From Ascaphus truei (Eukaryota > Chordata > Amphibia > Anura > Ascaphidae): a stretch of 64,000 nucleotides of DNA. The stretch's first letter is position 1. The number at the start of each line of letters is the position of its first letter. Positions 22,601-33,850 of the stretch are shown in pieces. The notes beneath the pieces were generated by a model. The model ran no database searches, was not told the origin of the DNA, and was given only the letters and a program-made list of their open reading frames with translations. The position numbers and the translations under genes are program-made. The stretch is from positions 71,239,240 to 71,303,239 of the forward strand of contig CM071573.1 of assembly GCA_036426205.1 (NCBI GenBank). Direction: 5' to 3'.

Positions 22601-23544
22601 AGGGGATATGAACGGTACAACTCAGTAAGTCAAACACGCACAGTCGCACGCATTCGGTTAAAGCGCAAACCGGTCACACGCGCGCACAATCGGTCACACG
22701 CGAACAATCAGTTGCAAATAGCTAATACAGGGGATGTGTGCCGAGCACGCGCATTCTGTCAATTTATTTGCGTTTTGTCAATGAAATTGTTATTTTGATT
22801 TTTAATAAAAAATCACCAACACAAAAACAATTTCTGTGACAAAAGTCAAAGAAGTTTCACTTACTATGCGCGTGCACAGCACACAGCTTTTTACTTGTTG
22901 CCAAAATGTGAAATCCACCATTTCTGTTGAAACAATACTCAGTTTTAACCTCATATAAATGTCCCTTGTCTGAACCTAATTATCTGCCTAAATGTCCTTT
23001 GCCTGACCCTTCGTGATTCCATAAATGGTATTTCTCTGTACTTCATGTATTTATTAAATGTCCCTTCTCTGACATTGTCCCATTTCTTAGACACCCTTTG
23101 TTTATAACATGAACTGCTGGTAGGAGCCTGCAACAAATGGCTCTGCAGTCTCTTGCTGACCCCTCCACCAGCAAAAAGTGTTAATATATGGAGGCAGGAG
23201 ATCAATATGATGCATTGTAGATATAATGTGTGTCTCCAGCAGACTTCCAGCTTCCTCCTGCCCACAATCTCTATATTCTAAATAGCCCATAGTAGTAGTC
23301 GGAACATATCTTCTTTGTCTATGTTTGTGTAACAAAAGCCTGGAGTGCAAACGTAACAATGTGAGCCAGTCTTCTCAGCCATAGCTCATAATAATATGTA
23401 GTAGTTATATAGTTATATGGATCTTGGGAGCCCCTACATTCAATAGTATGATTCCCTTAAAGGTCACGACTAATACACAGTGGTCCTTAGAGACCTAACA
23501 AGCAACACTTTTTCAAAGTCCAGATCATCCTCTTATACACATAA

Positions 23545-25684
23545 CAGGGAAAAGGGAGACCAAAAAGCGCACCAGCACAAACGGAGCAGTAAGAAAACCA
23601 AACAACAAAAAAAAATATTAAAAGGGCACTTAATGTGGCAAAAGACCCATCCAATGCATTTCGAACGTCGCAGGTTCTTTTTCAAGGATAAAACACAATG
23701 TGATAACATCCATTATATACCCTCTTACCTGTGGGCCATTTCGCGCCAAAAATCAGAACCTGATGACGTATAACAGAGCGACTCAGTGCCGATCTAAGGG
23801 AAAAAAGGAAGTACCAAAGGCAGTGTGGCCATTTGGATGTGGGCAAACATAGGAACACAATAACAAAGCTTTATTGACCATTCCAGCAGAACAAAATACA
23901 TTGCTGCTAACTGGACAAACATATTAAACGAAATAAAGCTATATTAAACTAAACTAATGCTTATTAAGGGTACATTATATCAATGAAAAACATGAAACAG
24001 GTGGATTAAAAAACTAGCTGTGTTGCAAACTAGTTATATACAAAAAAGTTAAAAATAAAAAACCTCTAGACATGATAAAAAAATGTGCAAGAAAAGTAAA
24101 TTTAAAGACATATTACACATACATACTGCATAACACAGATTGTGTACCTAAATCATAGGAACCAGGGAAATACAACCATTATAAATATGAAGTATATCCC
24201 AAGATACATCAAAGAACAATTTAAGCTACATGTTAGCATAATATTTGATGATAAGGCATAGGTTCAAAGGTTTAATGACAAAGAATTAATGTCCAATATA
24301 ATGACAATTGTTTATTTAATCTGTATTACCAACTAATTACACCATAATACGTCTATCACAAAAATGTTACAAAAATGTGTTACTTAAGGTCAGGATGTTA
24401 GAGCATTTAAGGCTCATAAATTGAGAGACACTAATCATCCAGTCTCAAAACATTTCACTGAATGTGGTCAGGGAGGAATTAATAATTTTTCCTTTTTGGG
24501 GATGAATCTGTTATTTCTAAATAGAGGAGGTGATCATATCAACCTTCTGGACCGTAGGGAGCGTATTGGATCTTCACTCTCCAACGCGCTCCCTATGGGC
24601 TTGAACATTGACTGGCAACAACACCATTTTTTGTAAACATTTTTTTGATAGACGTATTATGGTGTATTAGTTGGTAATACAGAATTAAATAGACAATTGT
24701 CATTATATGGACATTATATTTTGTCATTATAACTTTGAACCTATGCCTTATCATGCAAATATTATGCTAATATGTAAGCTTAAATTGTTCTTGATGTATC
24801 TTGTGGATAATACTTCATATTTTATAATGGTTGTATTTCCTGGGTCCTATGATTTAGGTACACAATCTGTGTTATGCAGATATGTATGTGTAATATGTTT
24901 AAATTACTTTTCTTGCACATTTTTATCATGTCTAAGGTTTTATTTTTAACTTTTTTTGTATAACTTAGTTGCAACACAGCTAGTTTTTTAATCACCTTGT
25001 TCATGTTTTCCTGATATAATAGTACCCTTTATTAAGCATTAGTTTTAGTTAATATAGTTTATTCGTTTAAATGTTTGCCAGTTTAGCAGCAATGTATTTG
25101 TTCTGCTGGAATGGTCAATAAAGCTTGTTATTGTGTTCCTATGTTTGCCCACATCCAAAATGGCCACCTGCCTTTGGACTTCCTTTTGCCCTTAGATCGG
25201 CCCACTGAGTCGCTCGTTATGACGTCATCAGGTCTGATTTTTGGCGCGAAATGGCCCACGGGTAAGGGGTAATAATGGATGTTATCACATTGTGTTTATC
25301 CTTGAAAAGAACGCTGCGACGTTCGAAATGCATGGATGGGTCTTTTGCCACATTAAAGTGCCCTTTTAATCATTTTTTGTTCTGGTTTCTTCCTGCTCCG
25401 TTTGTGCTTGTGCGCTTTTTGGTCTCCCTTTTCCTGTATTGCATGGTAGCTGCACAGCCTGCCTGCCTGCCCTACCAGGATGTGAGTATTTGCATATTTT
25501 TCAGGGGAACCTGCCGATGAGACAAATGGTGAGTGGGTTGCACCACACACACCGTCTTTAGGAGGATAGTACCCATTATATGACACAATAGGTACTATAT
25601 CAATTGTGTAGTACCCGGTACAGTGGTCTGGCTTATTATCATTTTGAGATATACCTGCATTTGAGCGCTTCAGCTATTTTCCAT
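23545..25684 (+). mobile_element. Penelope-like element remnant with inverted arms, copy B
   Basis: The same insertion as at 18,374-20,539, carried along by the tandem duplication. The flanking CTTATACACATAA repeats are at 23,532-23,544 and 25,685-25,697. The hairpin-GAAA motif lies at about 25,301-25,330 (plus) and 23,659-23,690 (minus). Confidence 0.75.
24378..24625 (+). pseudogene. PLE GIY-YIG endonuclease C-terminus, copy B
   Basis: A single open stretch gives 'RDTNHPVSKHFTECGQGG', 'NNFSFLGMNLLFLNRGGD', 'HINLLDRRERI' and 'LSNALPMGLNIDWQQ'. This is the best preserved version of the endonuclease tail in the window. No catalytic GIY-YIG half is present. Confidence 0.7.
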
Positions 25685-26942
25685 CTTATACACATAAGTA
25701 TACAACACAGACTTTAATAGGATCATCCAGAACAATCATACATCTCATTGATAAGTAAAGCAATAGATTGAGATATATAATGTATGCATCCCATCATGTT
25801 TTTATTCTGCACCATGGCGTTGGCAATGCAGTACCCAGCACCCCATTTGAAAGGCCTGGGTTACCTTGTTGAACCAGTAGCCATGGCCGACGCAGCTCCT
25901 AATGTTTGGCATACCGGGAAACTCGTTACTAGTAAGCAGAGGTAGAGGGTCTAGGAGTTTTTTTACTGTAAAGTAGTTAATGTTCTGTGGATAGTTAATG
26001 AGCTAAACAATATCTGCACACAAATAGGTATGAAAGAGGAAAAAATGTTTTCCTTTATCCTTTAAAATGGGACTAATTGAAAATACTTTAATTAAAACAG
26101 TTTATATTTAATTACGGCCTCTTTTTATGGGACTGACAGATAATATTTAGTTGCTGTGTAAAATTTTGAATCTGTTTTCCTATATTACATTCCACAGTCA
26201 TAAAGCTTTTGAAACAGGATAGGTAATGGGTTGCATTCAGTATCCATATGTGTAGAGTTAATGGCATAATCAGGCATGTCTTACAATGTCAATGCCAACC
26301 AGTGGCTTACAAGCAATAGGTTCTTTGTGGCCACAAGTGAGAAGGTCCAGTGTGCCAGGCTTTATGTTCCGGAGTCTAACAAAAGACAGCCAGAGGAAAA
26401 GCAGAATATAATTAAGTAGTACAATGTTGCAATAATAAAAATTCTTGGAATCCCGATTTAGGCTTAGAATTGAAATTGACTTTTAATAAAATGTGTAACT
26501 ACTTTACAAAGCATTGTGCATCAAGTTGCTATGAAAGCAGCTAATTAGTATTATAATTATCATTAGCAGCTGGCTACAATATTAATTGGGGACGTGGAGC
26601 TGCATCCTTTATGTTACTCTACAAAGGTTGAATTGCTATTTGTGGCAAGGTGTTAGCTGAGAGGAGGACATGAAGAAATATAGTGATACACTTTAACCCC
26701 CTTAAAACTCTGTAAACAGTCACAAAAGCAGTCATGAAAACGGTGTTCTCTGAATTAACCATAACAGCTTACTCACATAAATGCAACGTTTCACATGCTC
26801 ATCAGAAACAAGGTGGCATCAAATAGCGCAGGTAGAAACACAGATACCATAGTATTACATTCATCTTCAACCCCAGAATCAACTGGGCCATATTTACTAA
26901 CTATTGCCAAGACCCTCAGACCTCTGTTAACTCAGTGCTCAT

Positions 26943-27050
26943 GAGAGACAGAGACAGAGACAGAGACAGAGACAGAGACAGAGACAGAGACAGAGACAGA
27001 GACAGAGACAGAGACAGAGACAGAGACAGAGACAGAGACAGAGACTGAGA
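26943..27050. repeat. (CAGAGA)n microsatellite
   Basis: About seventeen CAGAGA units closing duplication unit B. On its right it abuts the PLE reverse transcriptase remnant. Confidence 0.95.
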
Positions 27051-27189
27051 CAGTTCCTTGTTAAAGTCCTATGTGCTACACAGTATATATATATACCATC
27101 CCAAACAGGTGTCTCTTCTTGTGTTGTATAAAGGTGTGCTGGGGATGGTATATAAGTAACTGGGGGGTAGGATGTCAATGATTTGGCTT

Positions 27190-28040
27190 TTTATATACAA
27201 ATCCTGGGCCTTTAATCTTTATCTAGATTCAATACGTTCCAATGCTTTGTTATAATGGATCGTATCTGGTGGGTTTGGCTGCTATGTTGTGTAATGAATA
27301 ATGCGCCCCATCAAGATTTTGTTTTCTGCAACTATAAGAAGTGCGGGTTTTGTTCTTAGATACATTTTTGGGAACTAAGAGATCTGCTCGTCAGTCCAAA
27401 AAGCAACATCAAAAGCTTCTACGATGTCTAATTCTCGATACACTCTGTTTTTAAATCTTATGGTCAGCTCCCTTGACCGTAGACTAAAGGATTCATCATC
27501 TGAACAGAGTCTCCTCAGTCGAAGGAACTGGCCTTGGGTATACCTCTAATAAGGGATCTTGGGTGACTGCTGTCTGCTCTAAGAAATGTGTTTCTGTAAT
27601 TTTCCTTCCGATATATGTTGGTCTGAATACTACCATTCATGTCAACATGTAGTAGCAAATCAAGATAATGAATGTTCTTAGGATTAAAATTAAATATGAA
27701 TTTTAAATTAACTGTGCTGTTATTAAGTGTGTCTATAAATTGGTGCAATGTGTTCTCATCACCTTCTCAAATAAATAACAAATCATCAATATAACATTTG
27801 TAATAAATTATATTTTTTCCTAATAGGTTAGTGTCACCAAATATAAATGTGTGTTTCAAATAACCCATAAAAAGATTAGCACATGATGGGGCTAACCATG
27901 TACCCATCGCGGTGCCCCGTGATTGTAAATAAAATTGAGTGTCAAATAGAAAATAGTTGTGAGTAAGTAAAAAAGGGATGGAATCTAAAATAAAAGTGCG
28001 TTGTGCAAGAGAAAGTTCTGTATATTGTAGAAAATGTCTG
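27190..28040 (-). pseudogene. PLE reverse transcriptase, catalytic and C-terminal part
   Basis: Minus-strand reading gives 'FYLQSRGTAMGTWLAPSCAN' near 27,920, the catalytic 'YIDD' near 27,780, 'TNIYRKENYRNTFLRADS' near 27,600 and 'GQFLRLRRLCSDDESF' near 27,500. These are hallmark motifs of Penelope/Neptune-type reverse transcriptases. Stops and frameshifts break it, and the 3' part with the endonuclease is lost at the CAGAGA repeat. It continues in 28,670-29,310 once the 593-bp insertion is skipped. Confidence 0.85.
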
Positions 28041-28058
28041 ACAGTAGTCAAGCCATGT

Positions 28059-28651
28059 TAAAGGAAGAGAATATATAATAGTGTAATATGTCCAAACACC
28101 TGTGGCAATATGTATGGGGATCGAGATTAAGAACTCACATTCTCCCAGTTAACGCGACGCGATCCCGGGAGAGGGGTAGATGGTGTATACTGCTGCTGCG
28201 CTTTGATTTTTATGTGTCTATGCACATGGTGCTAATAGTTGTCTCTGTTTCCACCGAGGGCTTGATCCATTGACACCAGGGAGAGTACTCTAAACAAGAC
28301 CCCCCTGCAAACTACAGAGTCTTCAGGTTGTCTTCCAATGCTGTATTTTAACTGGGAGAATGTGTGTTCTTAATCTCAATCCCCATACATCTTGCCACAG
28401 GTGTTTGGACATATTACACTATTATATATTCTCTTCCTTTCATATGGTGAAAATCTGCGCTCCCCACAAGCTTCTTCCAAACAGTCAAGAGAGGAGAAAC
28501 CGGATCTTCTCCTAAGAGGGTTGAGCAGCGAATTTTACTATCATTATTTTTGAGCACTGTTGATATCAATCACTTTATATTTATATTTATCACTATATTT
28601 ATATATTTATTTATCACACCTTTCTTGGAAGCGCCTCACAATTTTTGTTTT
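28059..28651 (+). mobile_element. Foldback retroposon inserted in the PLE, 18-bp duplication
   Basis: An exact 18-bp duplication ACAGTAGTCAAGCCATGT (28,041-28,058; 28,652-28,669) flanks the insert. Inverted arms of about 88 bp (28,063-28,150 and 28,351-28,437) enclose a 200-bp spacer, and an unpaired AT-rich tail of about 210 bp follows. The reverse transcriptase frame resumes directly when the insert is removed. No coding potential. Confidence 0.8.
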
Positions 28652-28669
28652 ACAGTAGTCAAGCCATGT

Positions 28670-29310
28670 CATGGTCTATGATTGTATACAAAGACGATAC
28701 GTCCAGGGTTACCCAAAGGTATTGTTTAGACCATTTGATATTTGACTGACCCACACAAGTCTCCTGTATCTCTTAAATATGTGGGGAGCGAGTGTACAAG
28801 AGGTTGGAGATATGTCAATGCCCCACTGATCACGGGAAACTAGGAGCTGCAGGGTAGACTAGAAAGTCGAGGGAGAGCATTTGGAGGCCCAGCGCGCACA
28901 ATTCCTTTGCATCAATGTGGCGTGATAACCCATCTCCCAAAGATCCAATACTTGAAATAATTGGTCTGCCAGGAGGGCTGACCAATGACTTATGGGTCTT
29001 TGGAAGATGATGAAAAATGGGTTTCACAGGGTTAGTGCAATATAAAAATTCATATTCTCCATCATCGAGTACATGAAAAATCCTATCAACATCCAATAAT
29101 TGTTTTAATTCCAGAACAAAACTGGAAGTGGGGTCACTCATGTGCCTGGAAAAAGACTGGGTAGCTCCCAATTGGTGTAGAACTTCGGTGAGATAATCAA
29201 CCGAAGATTGTATAATGATTGCCCCACCCTTGTCAGCATTTTTTTATGTCAATTGAGATATCCTCTTTCAAGCTCATGAACTCTTGACCCCAATAGGGGA
29301 TCACATATTG
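28670..29310 (-). pseudogene. PLE reverse transcriptase, N-terminal part
   Basis: Minus-strand reading gives 'GGAIIIQSSVDYLTEVLHQL' near 29,220, 'NPVKPIFHHLPKTHKSL' near 29,010 and 'PPGRPIISSIGSL' near 28,950, all conserved in PLE reverse transcriptases. A frameshift near 28,900 is followed by 'LPTYLRDTGD' and 'LDVSSLYTII' close to the insertion point at 28,669. Confidence 0.8.
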
Positions 29311-29639
29311 CACGCCCCCAATAAGGGATCACATATACTGCGCCCAACCTCCATTTTAATCAATGTTTAAAATATTTTAGAAGCAATCAAGCGCCCACCA
29401 TAAAGAGTAAACTATCACAGTTATTAATTGAATACCTTCTCAAACCACTAGATTAGAGGCAATTTTGAGAGAGCTGTAATATAATCTCACAATGGGGGGA
29501 CGCAATTTTCATCCGGTCGGTCGGTCTTGACCCTGTCAGCAAGACAAAACCAGAGAAGCACCTGGTGTAGCTCAAAGCCTCGGCGTGAGAGAGCACCGTA
29601 TAACACAGCGAGATAAATGAGCCAAGATTTTATCAAAGA

Positions 29640-30000
29640 AAACAGTTAAAGTACAAGTCCTCATTCATAGTCCCGGGGAAAACTGTTTGTATACGGTCAA
29701 TTCAAAACGCCTGCCGTTGTTTTAATCTTATATGTTTATCCACTCCCTGAGGTAAATCCGATACTTGTTCAATTATCTGGAATCTCAGTTGACTTGTATT
29801 ATACCCCTTAGAGATATAGTGCCGTGCTACAGGAGATCGGTCATATTTATGTCTGGCGCTTTTGTGTTCTGGAAAACAATTTTTTAATTTGCGTGTCGTT
29901 TCTCCTATAGTCAAGAAGCCACAAGGGCACTTCAATATATATATATCAATATATATACACACATACATACATACATACATACATACATACATACATACAT
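29640..30000 (-). pseudogene. PLE GIY-YIG endonuclease of a second copy
   Basis: Minus-strand 'LKCPCGFLTIGETTRKLKNC' (TIG replacing the usual YIG), 'EHKSARHKYD', 'SPVARHYISKGYN' and 'KQRQAF' match the C-terminal endonuclease of PLEs. A TGA sits where the family has Trp, and a PLE-like terminal tail continues to about 29,640. The domain lies upstream of the reverse transcriptase at 28.7-29.3 kb, so it most likely ends a preceding PLE copy in the same orientation. Confidence 0.75.
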
Positions 30001-30008
30001 ACATACAT
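29941..30008. repeat. (ACAT)n microsatellite
   Basis: TA and ACAT/CATA repeats at the edge of the endonuclease remnant; they may mark an insertion boundary. Confidence 0.9.
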
Positions 30009-30133
30009 GCACACCAAAATCGGAGTGGCAAGAAATAGCTCTTTTTGGGGATTGCTTTACAGCTCCTTAGATGACTGAAGGAAGCTTGGTCAAAGTGGTC
30101 AAAATGGTCTGAACCAACGAAATTCTGACTCAT

Positions 30134-31685
30134 TGTGCTGATATAAAATGAACTTCCTGCCCCATGCTCACACCTCTCCTATTTGCCACACTGCCGAGTG
30201 ACACCTCCACTCCTTCTGCTTCCTAACCCCTCTTGACCAGATTTCTCTTCTGATGTCAGACAGCTGATGTGTTTGTCAAAGTCTCCCTTTGTCACCCAGA
30301 ACAAAATCAGGAGCTAATCTAAGTTCTCCAGAGGTACATAAAATCAGCGAATAAATTAGTTCTACCTAGCAGTAATGGCACATAAAATTAAGGGGACACT
30401 GCAAAACGCATCAGCCAAATAAAAGAGGAATTGAAATCCAAGATGAGGTCAGGAAGCGATAGATATGGTGAGCACAAAACGGCATGGATAGAAGGAGGCG
30501 TGGGGCAGGATCAGCATTGGACCGGGAAGGTGTGTGGGAAGCGTGTTAAGAGGGAAATGGAGTTTTGAAACTGATCTTTTTCTGTGGCAAGATAAATGGA
30601 AGGGTAGAACTCAAAAACAAGAGTGATTACTGATGCCATCCAAAAAGAGTGGTGTTTTTAATTAATAAGCTTTCTTGATGGGATGATAAATATAATGATA
30701 TAACAAAATTATTTAGCACACTGCAGCATACTTTCCTTTGAAGGAAAAATCTCACTCAAAATAAGTCATCTAATTCTGATCAATCAAAGATGCATGAAGA
30801 ATGATAAACACAAACACATATCTAGGTTAGGGTGAAAAGGCAATAGGAAATAAACACCTCTGATTGTAAAAATATATAACAATTGACACCAAACTTCCCA
30901 TTCCTTATGGTTACTAACTATCTCCAAACGCTGACATATGCTGTGCCCTGCCTCTTCTGTGGTTACTGTAGAAGGAAATACACAAAATGAACACAATAAG
31001 ACAATGTGATGCTCTGCAGATCTGGGATGCTCTAAGCAGCTGGGATTATGGCAGAGTGGATGTGTATGAGGAATAAAAAGTATAGGAATAAACATGTTCA
31101 ATAAAAGAGACCTTTACTTATAATAATATATCAAACAGACCAGTTGAAACCAAATGGTCCTCAAACTGAGACCTTTCCCAATGTTATTCTAATTCATTAT
31201 CTCATTTAGTCAGTTTTGCTTGTGCATACTGTACACTAGAACTGTAATCCTGGGCAGCCTGTTTCTTGGTGCACCCAGGGAATACAATTTCTTGTTACAT
31301 TTTTTATAAGTAAGCATGAAATATCATGTTATTCTCTATAGATAATTGGCATAATTCCATCAAGGTGCCTTCGTTTCTTTCACCAGGCTCTGAAAACGGT
31401 TTACTCTGTAAACATGCAAGGTTAAGCAGTTATTGGCTGTAAAATGAGGGCCACAAGAAACAATATTTGAGTGCAAAATGTCAATAATTCTTCAACTAAA
31501 CAATGATTTATGAAATCTTCAAAATAATAAGTCTATAGAGGAGAAACGGCGAACCTAGAATGACAGATTACACTGCAATATGCATTTGAACCCCCTAGCA
31601 GTGAAACATTAATAGTTGTGTCTACAAGCCACCAATCACATGGTTACAGTTTCAAAATAGTTTCTTTACTTTGAAGGCTACTAGA
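30134..31685. other. No gene recognised
   Basis: About 1.5 kb of AT-rich sequence with only short frames. No TIRs, long palindromes or known protein motifs were seen. Confidence 0.5.
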
Positions 31686-31689
31686 AATG

Positions 31690-31900
31690 AATGCCAATGT
31701 AAGGATAAAATAAATGCAAGAACATGCACGGCACTGCCATGACGTGGAAAAATGAAAAGACCAAGAGGTGACTCGAATCAAAATTCAAATGTATTGAATA
31801 ACATAGATTCCCAGGATAAAACAACGCACCTACGCATTTTGCACAACCGCGCTTTATCAAGGTGATCGTCTCATTTTTCCACATCATGGTAATGCTCTGT
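31690..31900 (-). mobile_element. PLE-like terminal repeat fragment
   Basis: On the minus strand, 31,862-31,836 reads CTTGATAAAGCGCGGTTGTG followed by CAAAATGCG: a TTGATAA block, a GCGC/GTGC stem and an A-rich strand. This is the same plan as the hairpin-GAAA motif at 20.1, 38.3, 38.7 and 62.5 kb, with GAAA decayed to AAAA. Edges uncertain. Confidence 0.4.
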
Positions 31901-32189
31901 ATTTTCTTACAATCGTTTGGAACTCTTCCCGTATGGACACATACCTTGGAATATCAGGACTTAGAGGACGCATAAGGGGCATTTGGACACGTGAGTTTCC
32001 TGCGTTTGGATCTTTTTCAATTAATCATTTATGGAGGATGTGATATTATGCTGTACATTTGGGGGCCCTGTGCTGGTACTCATTAGGCGTTATTCCCCCT
32101 GGTATATATTTGACTAGATGAAATGTATTTACCTATTAAGGATATGAGTAGCACTGGATAATCATGGACACATGACACAAAGCTTGGCC

Positions 32190-32443
32190 TCCTGCAGACG
32201 CACTTACTAGTATTCCCTCCTACTGTCTCTGTACGTTCTCCCTACCTACCAATTAGATTGTAAGCTCCTCGGAGCAGGGACTCCTTCCTTAATGTTACTT
32301 TTACAGTATGTCTGAAGCACTTATTCCCATGATGTGTTATTTATATTTGTTATTTATATGACATGTATTACTACTGTGAAGCGCTATGTACATTTTATGG
32401 CGCTATACAAATAAAGACATACATACATACATACATACATATT
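32190..32443 (+). mobile_element. 3' end of an L2/CR1-like LINE (UTR only)
   Basis: Matches the complement of the 3' UTR at 15.86-16.15 kb, including 'ctacctaccaattagattg' and 'gcgctatgtacat', and ends in a (CATA)n tail at about 32,420-32,440. No coding sequence is retained. Confidence 0.7.
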
Positions 32444-33132
32444 CCGGACACTACAGTATATATCTTCATATCTTATGATGTTGGAGCCCACACCAAGTCA
32501 AAGCACCATTACTCTGTGGGGCAATGGATAAAATAGAAGAAAATCACCTTTTTCTTATTATAGAAGCATTTTTAAAAATAGGTAGAAAGAGGTGTCTTAT
32601 TTATTACAATTAAACTCTCCTAAATGTAGGAAGTACATCCAATGGGAATGTCATTATCATGTGTACAACATGTGGCTTTTCCCAAAGTTGGTTCATGTAA
32701 TCTTTACCTTTACTGAATGTTGTTTAGAGATGTGGGAATTTGTTTGCACACATTAGCAAACTTGCAAATGTAATCCTTTTTGTTTCACCGAAAATGTTTT
32801 CTTCGATCCAAAAGTTGTCAACAAGTTCACTTAAAGCTGGAAGTAAATGGCTGCTATTTTGCCATGTACAAAATGAAACAGTGAATATTGAACAATTTGG
32901 CCCATTTCGCTATAACTTTTGGTGGCAAACGTTCGATATCAATTTTTGCAGGTTTTTCAAAACCTTTTGGGAAGTTCAGTGGAAACAGCAGCAATGTGAA
33001 TCTCAGCCGGTCCACACAGCTCCAATGCTGATGCAAGTGTGGATCAATCTTAGCAAATGAGTATCGTACATTGATACAATGTACAGTGGCAAAAAAAATA
33101 AAGTTCGCATTGGCTCTTTTTTTTTATTTTAA

Positions 33133-33521
33133 AGGAGCAATTAATTCCCTTTTTTTAATTTTATTTATTATTTGTTAACATAGGTTTGAAGCGGGGAATT
33201 TCAGCTCCGGGGGACCCCCCACTTCCCGAGATACCGATTTTCAAAGGGTGTGCTGGTATCGCGGCAAAGCTCCCGCGTCACGTGGGCCAATCGGAAGCCG
33301 AACCTGATGACGTCACGGCTTCCTTTGGCCCACGGGAGCTTTGAAACTCCGCCATTACGTGAATCCTGCTAGCCGAGCGGAGCAGCTACGGTGACCCCCT
33401 ACGGAGGTAAGTATCTCCGGAAGAGGGCGCCCTCTGAGCTGAAATGAATGGGGTTCAGCTCCAGAGACTCCATGCTTCAATCCTGTTAAAATAATAATAA
33501 TAGCCTGCTTGGATGACCTCT
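33133..33521. mobile_element. TTAA-flanked DNA element (T2/Kolobok-like MITE)
   Basis: TTAA at 33,129-33,132 and 33,522-33,525. Ends AGGAGCAATTAATTCC and complement AGAGGTCATCC. The interior shares 'cccgagatac', 'cgtcacgtgggccaat' and inverted 'ttggcccacg' blocks with the element at 1672-2050. Confidence 0.65.
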
Positions 33522-33539
33522 TTAATAGATGCAGCATTT

Positions 33540-33850
33540 GCTTACCTTTAAGGCAGTGTAATTATCAGTGCTACCGATCGATCCGTTCTCCCGTGATCGA
33601 TCGGTAAAGATCCTGATTCCCCCTGGTCAGCGACTGCCTATCAAAAGAGAAAGTACTTTTCTAGATGGTGGCTACAGTATAGCAACCCAAGGAAGCTTAA
33701 TCCATTAAAACGTATTAAAAGGGGCATAAAGAGTGGGTGGGGGGGAGGTGGGGAATAAAAAAAATGCAGTAGGTATTATCTAGTAGTACTCAACTGATTT
33801 ATTAGAAAAAAACATCGGATTTTGAATGTATTGCAGCTTTGGCGCATTTC
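33540..33850. repeat. Fragment of the 9.6-10.1 kb TTAA-type family
   Basis: The order of 'gatcgatccgttctccc', 'ggtaaagatcctg' and 'gtattatctagtagtact' follows that at 9.7-10.05 kb. A related fragment lies at about 36,740-37,130 on the opposite strand. Ends not defined. Confidence 0.5.

Larger units (their letters stand above)
21939..27055. repeat. Tandem duplication unit B (about 5.1 kb)
   Basis: Repeats unit A in the same order and orientation, ending in a CAGAGA run at 26,943-27,050. Differences from unit A are mostly single-base gains and losses scattered throughout, with few substitutions. 22,620-23,530 and 25,698-26,940 correspond to the unrecognised parts of unit A. Confidence 0.9.

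Noticed and set aside
26781..26810. Hammerhead core on the minus strand (CTGATGA, six bases, GAAA)
   Set aside because: The six bases between cannot form a real stem II, and the counterpart at 21,661-21,690 has an altered GAAA.
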